Part shown: in pieces, positions 57,667-64,000 of the stretch
How the letters are laid out: each line of letters begins with the position of its first letter
Position numbering within the stretch: position 1 is the first letter of the stretch
Origin: Reyranella massiliensis 521
GTDB taxonomy: Bacteria > Pseudomonadota > Alphaproteobacteria > Reyranellales > Reyranellaceae
Assembly: GCF_000312425.1 (NCBI RefSeq)
Contig: NZ_HE997181.1
Location: 3,439,044-3,503,043, forward strand
Direction of reading: 5' to 3'
Length of the DNA stretch: 64,000 nt
Program-made: the position numbers and the translations under genes
Notes under the pieces: generated by a model
What the model saw: only the letters and a program-made list of their open reading frames with translations
What the model was told of the DNA's origin: nothing
Database searches by the model: none

Positions 57667-58419
57667 ATGACGGAGCCACTGAAGGTCTTCTGGCAGCCCG
57701 GTTGAACGAGCTGTCTGAGACTCAAGGAGTTTCTATCGGTCCGTGGGATCGACTTCGTTTCAGTAAATGTACTCGAGGATCCGGCCGGCCTGGCTGAGCT
57801 GCAGGCGCTCGGCGTGCGATCCGTGCCGGTGCTGTCGCGCGGCAAGGACTTCGTGTTCGGCCAGAGCCTGCCGCAGATCGTGGCCTTCCTCGGGCTTGCC
57901 GAGAAGGCAGGCCCCGCCCTCTCGGCGGACGAACTCAGCCGGCGCCTCGACAAGTTCATGAGCGCGGCCCTCGCGCTGTTGCCGCTGATGCCGGCGGAGC
58001 GCCTGCACATCCATGTGCCCGGCCGGCCGCGCAGCTACCGCGCGCTGGCCTTCCATCTGTTCAAGGTGGTCGATGCCTTCCTCGACGCCGAGCAAGGCAT
58101 CACACTGGTCCAGGCGATGTTCCGGGAGGAGCCGGCACCCGATGCCGGGCACGGGGCGCTCGTCGACTACGGCGCGTCCATACGAGGTCGCTTCCGCGCC
58201 TGGCGTGCGGATGGCGACACCGATCCGTCCCGATCGCTTGCCACCTACTATGGCGCGCAAAGCCTGCATGAATTGCTCGAACGGACGACCTGGCACTCGG
58301 GCCAGCACGTTCGGCAATGGATGATGTTGCTGGAGCGCGAGGGCGTGTCGTTCCAGCGCCCGCTCGGCGATGCCGATTTCGCCCGTCTGCCAATGCCGGC
58401 CAACGTCTGGGACGGCTGA
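57667..58419 (+). CDS. Putative selenoprotein: glutaredoxin domain (UTSC) fused to DinB-like domain
   Basis: 250 residues if TGA at 57703-57705 is read as selenocysteine 13. The ATG at 57667 has AGGAGA 7 bases upstream. Residues 5-78 form a glutaredoxin: VFWQPG-U-TSC in place of WQPGCTSC, then LRLKEFL, and the cis-Pro segment VRSVPVLSR. Residues 95-245 form a DinB-like four-helix fold with His pairs (AFHLFKVVDAF and WHSGQHVRQW), as in thiol-dependent metalloenzymes. The frame stays open and conserved-looking after the TGA, with no further lesion. If TGA is a stop, the gene is a nonsense-mutated pseudogene and only a shorter DinB protein could start at a later GTG. The cysteine-to-Sec place and hairpin favour selenocysteine. 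Confidence 0.65.
57717..57733 (+). promoter_or_regulatory. Candidate bacterial SECIS hairpin
   Basis: GAGACTC (57717-57723) pairs with GAGTTTC (57727-57733) in seven base pairs, one of them G-U, around the loop AAG. The loop begins 19 bases after the TGA, inside the range described for bacterial SECIS elements. The stem is formed by AGA, TTT and CTA codons, which look out of place in this GC-rich gene set. The loop lacks a G in its first two positions, so it is not a textbook match. Confidence 0.5.
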
Positions 58420-58509
58420 ACGGTCCGCCCTGCGACTGCAACCTACGCCCCTGCAAAGCGTTTTGTCACCGAGATGCCCAACCCGCCCTGCAGCCTCGGA
58501 GGACCCATT

Positions 58510-58842
58510 ATGCGTGCAGCCAGCCATCACAACGGCAAGGACCTCGCCAAGGAAATCGCCCTGCTGAAGACGCAGCTCGAGGAGCTGACGGAATCGATGA
58601 GCGGTACCGGCCAGTCGATTGCGGCCCGCGGCGAAGAAGCGATCGAGGAAACGCTCAAGTCGGCGCGCGCCCTGATCGCCAAGTATGGCGACACGGCCAA
58701 GGCCGTCGCCCAGGATACGATCAACCTGAAGAACAAGGCGACCGATACCCTGATCGAGCAGACCGAAACCCGTCCGCTGACGACCGTCGCAGCGATCATC
58801 GGCATCGGCTTCCTGGCAGGTTATCTTTGTCGTCGCTCCTAG
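58510..58842 (+). CDS. DUF883 family (ElaB/YqjD-like) membrane-anchored protein
   Basis: 110 residues from ATG 58510, supported by GGAGG 7 bases upstream. A helical N-terminal region (IALLKTQLEELTESM) is followed by a single C-terminal membrane segment (TTVAAIIGIGFLAGYL) and basic tail CRRS. ElaB/YqjD proteins bind ribosomes at the membrane in stationary phase in E. coli. Likely stress-related; pairs with the next small membrane protein. Confidence 0.8.
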   Translation: MRAASHHNGKDLAKEIALLKTQLEELTESMSGTGQSIAARGEEAIEETLKSARALIAKYGDTAKAVAQDTINLKNKATDTLIEQTETRPLTTVAAIIGIGFLAGYLCRRS

Positions 58843-58885
58843 GAAGGCGGCCGGAAGTAAGGGACAACCCTCCGCGCAACCTTCC

Positions 58886-59140
58886 ATGATCAACGCTCTT
58901 CTGCGGGCCGCGGCCACTTTCTCTGCGGCCCGCTCTCTGCGTGCGGCTGCCGACCAGGCGATCAACCGCGTGCTGCTGGCGCTGGGCATCGGCGCGGCGC
59001 TGGCGGTGAGTAGCGCCTGCTTCACGTTCGCGGCCTACGTCGTGCTCGAACGCCATCTCGATGCCGCGAGCGCGCTGGCCATCGTCGGCGGCGTGTGGGG
59101 CGTGGCGGCCGCTGCCGGTTTCATCACCCTGCGTCGTTGA
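58886..59140 (+). CDS. Small two-helix membrane protein
   Basis: 84 residues with two hydrophobic segments (residues 27-52 and 62-81). Position right after an ElaB/YqjD-like gene matches the YqjE/holin-like small proteins that accompany it in proteobacteria, but the sequence is too short to name. Basic residues flank both helices. Confidence 0.65.
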   Translation: MINALLRAAATFSAARSLRAAADQAINRVLLALGIGAALAVSSACFTFAAYVVLERHLDAASALAIVGGVWGVAAAAGFITLRR

Positions 59141-59143
59141 AAC

Positions 59144-59171
59144 TCCGCCAATCGACACGCATCCTGGCGGA
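59144..59171. terminator. Inverted repeat after the small membrane protein gene
   Basis: TCCGCCA and TGGCGGA are separated by 14 bases, starting 3 bases after the stop codon. Possible terminator stem with a wide loop; no T-run. Confidence 0.3.
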
Positions 59172-59252
59172 ACACGTCCTTTCCGAAAATCCATTCCTCC
59201 CTGCGGGACCGGACGTTTGCCGAAACCGCGTCGCCGCCCCTAGGTTCGGCGC

Positions 59253-60308
59253 ATGTCGACCTACGCCAATACCGTTCCCGTCATGGAGCGCCATCGCTTC
59301 GATATCGCTTCGCTCGATCGCTATTTCACGGCTCATCTCGACGGCTATCGCGGCGGTCTGGACGTCCGGCAGTTCGACTCAGGCCATTCCAATCCGACCT
59401 TCTTCGTCTCGGCCGAGATATCGACGGGCAAGCGGCAGGACTTCGTGCTGCGCAAGAAACCGCCGGGCAAGCTCGTAGCCTCGGCGCACCAGGTCGATCG
59501 CGAATATCGCGTGATCTCGGCGCTTGCCGGTACCGACGTCCCGGTGGCGCGCGCCCGGCTGCTCTGCACCGACGACTCAGTCATCGGTCAGATGTTCTAC
59601 GTCATGGATGCCGTCGAAGGCCGCATCCTCATCGATCCCTCGATGCCCGGCCAGACTCCCGCCGACCGCGCAGCCATCTTCGACTCGATGAACGACGTGC
59701 TCGCCCGCCTGCACAAGGTCGATCCGGCGAAGGTCGGCCTCGGCGATTATGGTCGCAGCGGCCAGTACATCGCCCGCCAGGTCGGACGCTGGAGCAAGCA
59801 GTACGCCGAGCTCAAGACCGAGGATATCCCGGCGATGGACAAGCTCTCGGCCTGGTTGCCCGAGAACATTCCCGACGACGGCGACCCCACCGGCATCGTC
59901 CATGGCGACTATCGGCTGGGCAATCTCATCGTCCATCCCGCCGAGCCGCGCATCGTCGCCGTGCTCGACTGGGAGCTGTCGACGCTCGGCCACCCGCTTT
60001 GCGACATCGCCTACAACTGTCTCGGCTATCACCTGAAGGAGCCGCCGCACGGCTACGCCACGGTTGATTTCGCCAAGCTCGGCCTGCCGACGGAAGAAGA
60101 GTACGTCGCCGCCTATTGCCGGCGCACGGGCCGCGCCTCGATCCCGCACTGGAACTACTACCTCGCTTTCTCGCTGTTTCGGCTCGCAGCGATTGCCCAG
60201 GGCGTCTACCGCCGCGGGCTGGGCGGCAATGCCGCAAATCCCGAATCGATCAAGATGGGCAAGGCGGCACGCGAGCGTGCCGAACTCGCCTGGAGCCTCG
60301 TGTCCTAG
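59253..60308 (+). CDS. Phosphotransferase-family protein (APH fold, ACAD10/11 N-domain-like)
   Basis: 351 residues. LRKKPPGKLVASAHQVDREYRV, the catalytic HGDYRLGNLIVHP loop and VLDWELSTLGHPLCDIAYN are the hallmarks of the APH proteins that pair with acyl-CoA dehydrogenases and phosphorylate hydroxyacyl-CoA intermediates. The key Asp, Asn and second Asp are intact. The next gene is a Bug receptor after 12 bases. Confidence 0.87.
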   Translation: MSTYANTVPVMERHRFDIASLDRYFTAHLDGYRGGLDVRQFDSGHSNPTFFVSAEISTGKRQDFVLRKKPPGKLVASAHQVDREYRVISALAGTDVPVARARLLCTDDSVIGQMFYVMDAVEGRILIDPSMPGQTPADRAAIFDSMNDVLARLHKVDPAKVGLGDYGRSGQYIARQVGRWSKQYAELKTEDIPAMDKLSAWLPENIPDDGDPTGIVHGDYRLGNLIVHPAEPRIVAVLDWELSTLGHPLCDIAYNCLGYHLKEPPHGYATVDFAKLGLPTEEEYVAAYCRRTGRASIPHWNYYLAFSLFRLAAIAQGVYRRGLGGNAANPESIKMGKAARERAELAWSLVS

Positions 60309-60320
60309 GAGTAAACGCAC

Positions 60321-61313
60321 ATGACCAAGAGACTGATTACCCGCCGCACTTCGCTGTGGCTGGCCGGCGCCGCCGCAGCAGCCCCGCTCGCCTCGGTGCG
60401 TGCACAGCAAACCGGCCTGCCCGACAAGCCGCTCAAGATCCTGGTCGGCTTTCCGGCCGGCGGCGGCACCGACGTGATGGCGCGCTTCCTGGCCGAGCCC
60501 CTGAAGCAGCGTACCGGCCGCAATGTCCTGATCGAAAACAAGGCGGGAGCTTCCGGCACGATCGCCATCGAGACTCTGAAGAACTCTCCACCCGACGGCA
60601 CGACGATCGCCTATGTGCCGAGCGCCACGATCATCCAGAAGATCACCATGCCGGGCGTTACCTGGGATCCCGTGACCGACCTCGCGCCGGTCGCCCAGGC
60701 GGGCACGGTGCAGACGGCGTTCTGTGTCTCGCCGACCATCGGCGCAAACAATCTCAAGGAGTATATCGCCTGGCTGAAGAAGAACCCCGACCGGCACAGT
60801 TTCGGCACGACGGCACTGGGTTCTTCGACGCATTTCTTCGGCGTAATGGCGGGCAGGGAAATCGGCATCCCGCTCGAGCCGGTGCCCTATCGCGGCGCGG
60901 CGCCGCTGGTTGCCGATCTGCAGGGTGGCCATATCGCGGCCGGCTGCGGCGGCATCACCGACTTCCTGGAGCATCACCGTGCCGGCAAGGTGAAGGTGAT
61001 CTTCACTTCAGGCGTGAAGCCCACGACGTCGGCGCCGGACATCCCCACCATCAGCCAGCTCGGCTATCCGCAGCTCGCATCGCTCGGCTGGTACGTTTTC
61101 TTTGCTCCCGCCAAGACGCCCAAGCCGTTGCTCGATGCCTGGGGCAAGGAGCTGAACGCAGTGCTGGCCCAGCCCGAAGTACAGAAGAAGCTCGTCGAAC
61201 TGGGCCTCGACGTGGAACCGGCAACTCCGGCAGAATTCACCGCGCGCCTGGTGAAGGACCTCGGCGACTGGAAGAGGACCGTCGACTCGATCGGCTACAA
61301 GCCACAGGGTTGA
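60321..61313 (+). CDS. Bug-family (TctC) periplasmic receptor
   Basis: 330 residues. Twin-arginine-like signal TRRTSLWLAGAAAAAPLASVRA, then PLKILVGFPAGGGTDVMARF, ENKAGASGTIAIE and IPTISQLGYPQ, all family hallmarks. AGGAG is 10 bases before the ATG. Another orphan receptor for a carboxylate-like ligand. It is about as close to the receptor at 56256 in its motifs as to the one at 38331. The hydrolase gene follows after 19 bases. Confidence 0.9.
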   Translation: MTKRLITRRTSLWLAGAAAAAPLASVRAQQTGLPDKPLKILVGFPAGGGTDVMARFLAEPLKQRTGRNVLIENKAGASGTIAIETLKNSPPDGTTIAYVPSATIIQKITMPGVTWDPVTDLAPVAQAGTVQTAFCVSPTIGANNLKEYIAWLKKNPDRHSFGTTALGSSTHFFGVMAGREIGIPLEPVPYRGAAPLVADLQGGHIAAGCGGITDFLEHHRAGKVKVIFTSGVKPTTSAPDIPTISQLGYPQLASLGWYVFFAPAKTPKPLLDAWGKELNAVLAQPEVQKKLVELGLDVEPATPAEFTARLVKDLGDWKRTVDSIGYKPQG

Positions 61314-61332
61314 CCCCCAAGGGGAGAGTTGG

Positions 61333-62079
61333 ATGCCGATACTGAAGAGGCCCGATGCCGAGATCTATTACGAGGTCCACGGCACGGGCTTCCCGCTGCT
61401 GCTCTACGCTCCGGGCGGGCTGAAGTCTCAGCTCGGCCTCTGGAAGGAGAGCCCGGCAAATCCCGGCCAGCCGGCTGCCTGGATGAATCCCATGCAGGCG
61501 CTCTCCGACCGCTTCACCGTGATCGGCATGGACCAGCGCAATGCCGGAAAGTCCGTGGCCGACGTGAAAGCCGACCATGGCTGGCACACCTTCGCCGCCG
61601 ACCATATTGCGCTGATGGACCATCTCGGTTTCGGGAAGTTCCATGTCATGGGCGGCTGCATCGGCGGCAGCTACTGCTTCGAGGCGATCGAGCAGGCGCC
61701 CGATCGCGTGGCGGCGGCCGTGTTGCAGAATCCCATCGGCCTGCACGAGAACCGCGACACCTGGGACGCCGCCGTGAAGGGCTATGGCGAGACGGTGCGG
61801 GCGCGCGATCCCGGCATTTCCCAGGCCACCCTCGACTCCTTCGGCCACAACATGTTCGGCGGCGACTTCGTCTTCTCCGTCACGCGCGACTTCGTGAAGA
61901 ACTGCAAGACGCCCCTCCTGCTTCAACCCGGCACCGACAAGCCGCATCCGGCCAAGACCAGCGACGAGATCGCCGCACTGGCTCCCAACATCGAGGTGCA
62001 GAAGGACTGGCGCGGGCCGACCTATCTGCAGAAGTCGATCCATCGGGTTCGCTCCTTCCTGGAGAGGAACACGCCATGA
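61333..62079 (+). CDS. Alpha/beta hydrolase with cysteine at the nucleophile position
   Basis: 248 residues. The nucleophile elbow is GGCIGGS (Cys109) where most members have G-x-S-x-G, and the oxyanion area is YAPGGLKS; DQRNAGKS is the conserved strand-helix turn before it. A Cys-His-Asp triad is known from dienelactone hydrolase, so the enzyme may be active. HPAKTSDEIA near residue 205 is a possible His region. AAGGGGAGA lies before the ATG. Overlaps the next gene by four bases. Confidence 0.8.
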   Translation: MPILKRPDAEIYYEVHGTGFPLLLYAPGGLKSQLGLWKESPANPGQPAAWMNPMQALSDRFTVIGMDQRNAGKSVADVKADHGWHTFAADHIALMDHLGFGKFHVMGGCIGGSYCFEAIEQAPDRVAAAVLQNPIGLHENRDTWDAAVKGYGETVRARDPGISQATLDSFGHNMFGGDFVFSVTRDFVKNCKTPLLLQPGTDKPHPAKTSDEIAALAPNIEVQKDWRGPTYLQKSIHRVRSFLERNTP

Positions 62080-62441
62080 TCAGGAAGGTAGCGGTCCTCG
62101 TGGCGTCCCTGCTCGCGATGAGCGCGGCCGCCGAGGCTCAGGAAGTGTGGGGCGCCGTCGCCAGCGACGGCCAGAGAAATTTCGGCGTCGCGGTCGGCAT
62201 GGCGACACGCGAGGCCGCCGAGATCTCGGCCCGTGCCGAATGCGGCGGCGGTCCGACCTGCGCCATCCGTCTCGCCGCGCCTGCCCGCTGCGTGTCGTAC
62301 GCCCACAGCGGCAACGGCGAGGCCTCGGGCTACGGGGCCGGACCGACCAAGGAAGCGGCGGAGCAGTCCGCCTGGAACGAATGCAACGCCCGCGTGGTCG
62401 CCGATTCCTGCACCATTCGCAGCGGTCGCTGCTTCGACTGA
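62076..62441 (+). CDS. DUF4189-type secreted protein
   Basis: 121 residues with a signal peptide (MIRKVAVLVASLLAMSAAAEA) and the repeat-like WGAVASDG, AECGGG and EQSAWNECNA blocks of DUF4189. Six cysteines in the mature part suggest periplasmic disulfides. Role unknown. The start overlaps the hydrolase stop (ATGA). Confidence 0.78.
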   Translation: MIRKVAVLVASLLAMSAAAEAQEVWGAVASDGQRNFGVAVGMATREAAEISARAECGGGPTCAIRLAAPARCVSYAHSGNGEASGYGAGPTKEAAEQSAWNECNARVVADSCTIRSGRCFD

Positions 62442-62451
62442 CGCCTGTTCG

Positions 62452-62826
62452 CTAGAGCGGCAACTTCGATTCCAGCAACCACCTGCGGGCCTCGTGGATG
62501 CTGCGGAAGACCTCGACCGGCCGTTCGTCGGAGGTCATCGACATGAAGAGTCGCGCCAGCTCGCCGCGCTTGTGATCGGCGACAATGGCGAGCGGCCCGC
62601 GCGGCCTCAGGACCGGCGTCGTGCGAAGCCGTTCGGCAATCGCCGACAACTCGTCCTTCCCGATGCTTGACGTCGCCGAGGTGATGTCGATGATCTTGCG
62701 GTAATGCAGGACACCGGCAGAAATCATCTCCTGCACGAAGCCCACGAGGTCGGTGGCGGAGATATCGCCGCGTGCGACCCCCACGACGATCCGATCGGGC
62801 GCAAATATGTCGAGCTTGAACGGCAT
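62452..62826 (-). CDS. SpoIIAA-like (STAS-type) protein, paralogue 1
   Basis: 124 residues from ATG 62826. A beta-alpha fold with MISAGVLHYRKIIDITSATSSI and a C-terminal VEVFRSIHEARRWL. The same plan occurs in the gene at 62932-63312, so the two arose by duplication. Such SpoIIAA-like/STAS proteins bind membranes or partner proteins; function not known. The pair is convergent with the DUF4189 gene. Confidence 0.7.
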   Translation of the reverse strand: MPFKLDIFAPDRIVVGVARGDISATDLVGFVQEMISAGVLHYRKIIDITSATSSIGKDELSAIAERLRTTPVLRPRGPLAIVADHKRGELARLFMSMTSDERPVEVFRSIHEARRWLLESKLPL

Positions 62827-62931
62827 GACCCGCAACTTGATGCCAGCGAAGGATCTCGATCCCTACGCTACATCGGCGCTGCTGGATCGTGCGACGACTT
62901 ACCGTTGCAGTACCGGCGCAATTAGGTCGCC

Positions 62932-63312
62932 CTAGAGAGCTCCCACCGATTGCTGCTCCAGCCACTTCCGCGCCTCGTGCAGGCTGTGGAATACCTTCAC
63001 GGGCCGCTCGCCTTCCGTCAGCGCGGCGAACTTCACGGCGTTGTCGGCCGCTCTCCCGGGGCCGACCAAGAAGGCAACCGGACCTCGCGATGCCGCGTTG
63101 GGCTGGGATCGCATGAAAACGGCGGTTCTTTCGACATCTTCGTCGCTCATCGGCGACGACGGTGAGGAAATGTCGATGAGCTTGCGGTAGTGCATTGCAC
63201 CGCTCGTCAACATCTGGCCTATCGCCTCGGAGATATCCTCGCCGGTAACCTCGCCACGGACCACAATGATAGCCAGGCGGGCGGGGTGGAAGAAATCGAT
63301 GTGGATAGGCAT
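62932..63312 (-). CDS. SpoIIAA-like (STAS-type) protein, paralogue 2
   Basis: 126 residues; shares GAMHYRKLIDISSPSSPMS and VKVFHSLHEARKWLEQ with paralogue 1, about a third identical by eye. Upstream gene of the pair, 105 bases before paralogue 1. No partner kinase or channel is next to it. Confidence 0.7.
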   Translation of the reverse strand: MPIHIDFFHPARLAIIVVRGEVTGEDISEAIGQMLTSGAMHYRKLIDISSPSSPMSDEDVERTAVFMRSQPNAASRGPVAFLVGPGRAADNAVKFAALTEGERPVKVFHSLHEARKWLEQQSVGAL

Positions 63313-63399
63313 AGGGGCGTTCGTTCGTCTGCCTACATTCTACCGCAGCCCTGCGCAAGGATTGGTCGCCGTCGGACCGCGTGAACCTGGAGATTGTCA

Positions 63400-64000
63400 G
63401 TGGAAAAGGTCGCCATCGTCGTCGTCATCACCCTCGCGGTGGCCCTCATCGTCCATTTGTTCGGTCGCGCCCGGCCGGCAGCGCAACAACTCAAGCGCAC
63501 CACGATTGCGGCCATCGCAGCGGCCATCGCCGGCAGTGTAACCGTCTATGGTCTGGAGTACCTGACCGGCAGCGATACCGAGCTGGTCGACCAGGCAGTC
63601 AGCGAGGCCCGCGCCCTGCCGCTGGTCGGACTGGTGCTGGACGACGTGCCGGGTGCCGAGGCCCGGCTGCGCAAGTCGTTGAGCGAGGAGCTGCGCAGCC
63701 CGACGACCCAGGGGCCACCGCGGCCGCTAGCCTTGATGACCGAACTGCGCGCCACCCAGATCGTTCCCGCGCTCAAGGCCACCGATGCCGCCGATGCCCA
63801 GGCCGTCCTGACGGCGCGGCTGGCGCTGATGAGCCACCTCAAGAGCGTCGACCCGACCACCTGCCGAGAACTTGTCCTGATCGGCATCCAGCGCGGCGAG
63901 AAGCTCGACGCCACCGCGCAGAAGCTGATGCGCGACATGCTCACGGCCATGGAGAAGGCCTATCGTGCCGGCCGTGCCGCACTCAAGGCGAGCACTACCC
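63400..64000 (+). CDS. Hypothetical membrane-anchored protein, 5' part
   Basis: At least 200 residues from a GTG with GGAG 8 bases upstream; the window ends before the stop. Two hydrophobic segments (residues 4-21 and 38-53) are followed by a helical, charged region with LTARLALMSHLKSVDP and ELVLIGIQRGEKLD. No family recognised. Confidence 0.65.
   Translation, partial: MEKVAIVVVITLAVALIVHLFGRARPAAQQLKRTTIAAIAAAIAGSVTVYGLEYLTGSDTELVDQAVSEARALPLVGLVLDDVPGAEARLRKSLSEELRSPTTQGPPRPLALMTELRATQIVPALKATDAADAQAVLTARLALMSHLKSVDPTTCRELVLIGIQRGEKLDATAQKLMRDMLTAMEKAYRAGRAALKASTT

Noticed and set aside
57814-58419. Separate DinB gene starting at GTG 57814
   Set aside because: It would start in the middle of the glutaredoxin fold, at the cis-Pro strand, without a ribosome-binding site; the longer reading with TGA as selenocysteine explains more.

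Overview
The window is a chromosomal segment of a GC-rich alphaproteobacterium. The evidence is the strong G/C preference at third codon positions, several orphan tripartite-tricarboxylate (Bug/TctC) receptors, TauD/TfdA dioxygenases, many LysR regulators, and the glyQ-glyS-ppdK gene order. A soil or water lineage near Rhodospirillales, Reyranella or Bradyrhizobium would fit, but that placement is inference. It is densely packed metabolic core and accessory DNA. I found one tRNA, no rRNA, no CRISPR array, no insertion sequence and no prophage. No gene-free stretch exceeds 300 bases; the longest are 11260-11516 (no feature seen) and 27438-27676 (an AT-rich divergent promoter region).

Layout. 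1-8.8 kb: end of an acyl-CoA carboxylase carboxyltransferase, a multi-pass membrane protein, a class I methyltransferase, a DenD-like dehydrogenase, a KefB/C-type antiporter, an EEP-fold hydrolase, a phospholipase-D-type cardiolipin synthase and a LysE exporter. 8.8-17 kb: omega-amino-acid aminotransferase and AcuI-like acryloyl-CoA reductase, sulfate activation genes cysD and cysNC, an IclR regulator divergent from a TauD-like dioxygenase, and ygfZ. 17-25 kb: a seven-gene operon for gamma-glutamyl or peptide compounds (gamma-glutamyltransferase, DUF1028 protein, complete Dpp/Opp-type ABC importer). 25-29 kb: an unusual operon of a membrane-anchored nucleotidylyltransferase and two related GNAT acetyltransferases, divergent from a LysR gene. 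29-36 kb: the tight operon glyQ-glyS-ppdK-meaB-HIT with a good sigma-70-type promoter. 36-43 kb: glpD, a secreted LTxxQ-type protein, a Bug receptor and acyl-CoA dehydrogenase divergent from a LysR gene with a clear operator, an aspartate dehydrogenase and tRNA-Pro(CGG). 43-51 kb: TauE exporter, SDR and iron alcohol dehydrogenase pair, GNAT, TauD-like oxygenase, APH-fold kinase, orphan Leu-type binding protein and LysR. 51-64 kb: a giant fused ABC exporter, flavin monooxygenase, Bug receptors, VOC protein, a probable selenoprotein, small envelope proteins, an APH kinase, a hydrolase with a cysteine nucleophile and two SpoIIAA-like paralogues.

The most striking observation is at 57667-58419. 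A glutaredoxin-DinB fusion gene has an in-frame TGA exactly where the first cysteine of the CxxC motif belongs (UTSC). A 7-bp hairpin has its loop 19 bases after the TGA, and it is built largely from codons that look rare for this genome. This looks like a selenocysteine-containing glutaredoxin. No selA, selB, selC or selD gene lies in the window, so the case rests on this locus alone.

Metabolically, the region joins propionyl/methylmalonyl-CoA chemistry (carboxylase, AcuI, MeaB), sulfur acquisition (CysD, CysNC, TauD-like, TauE) and scavenging of peptides and organic acids. Functions are assigned by recognising family motifs by eye; no search was run.
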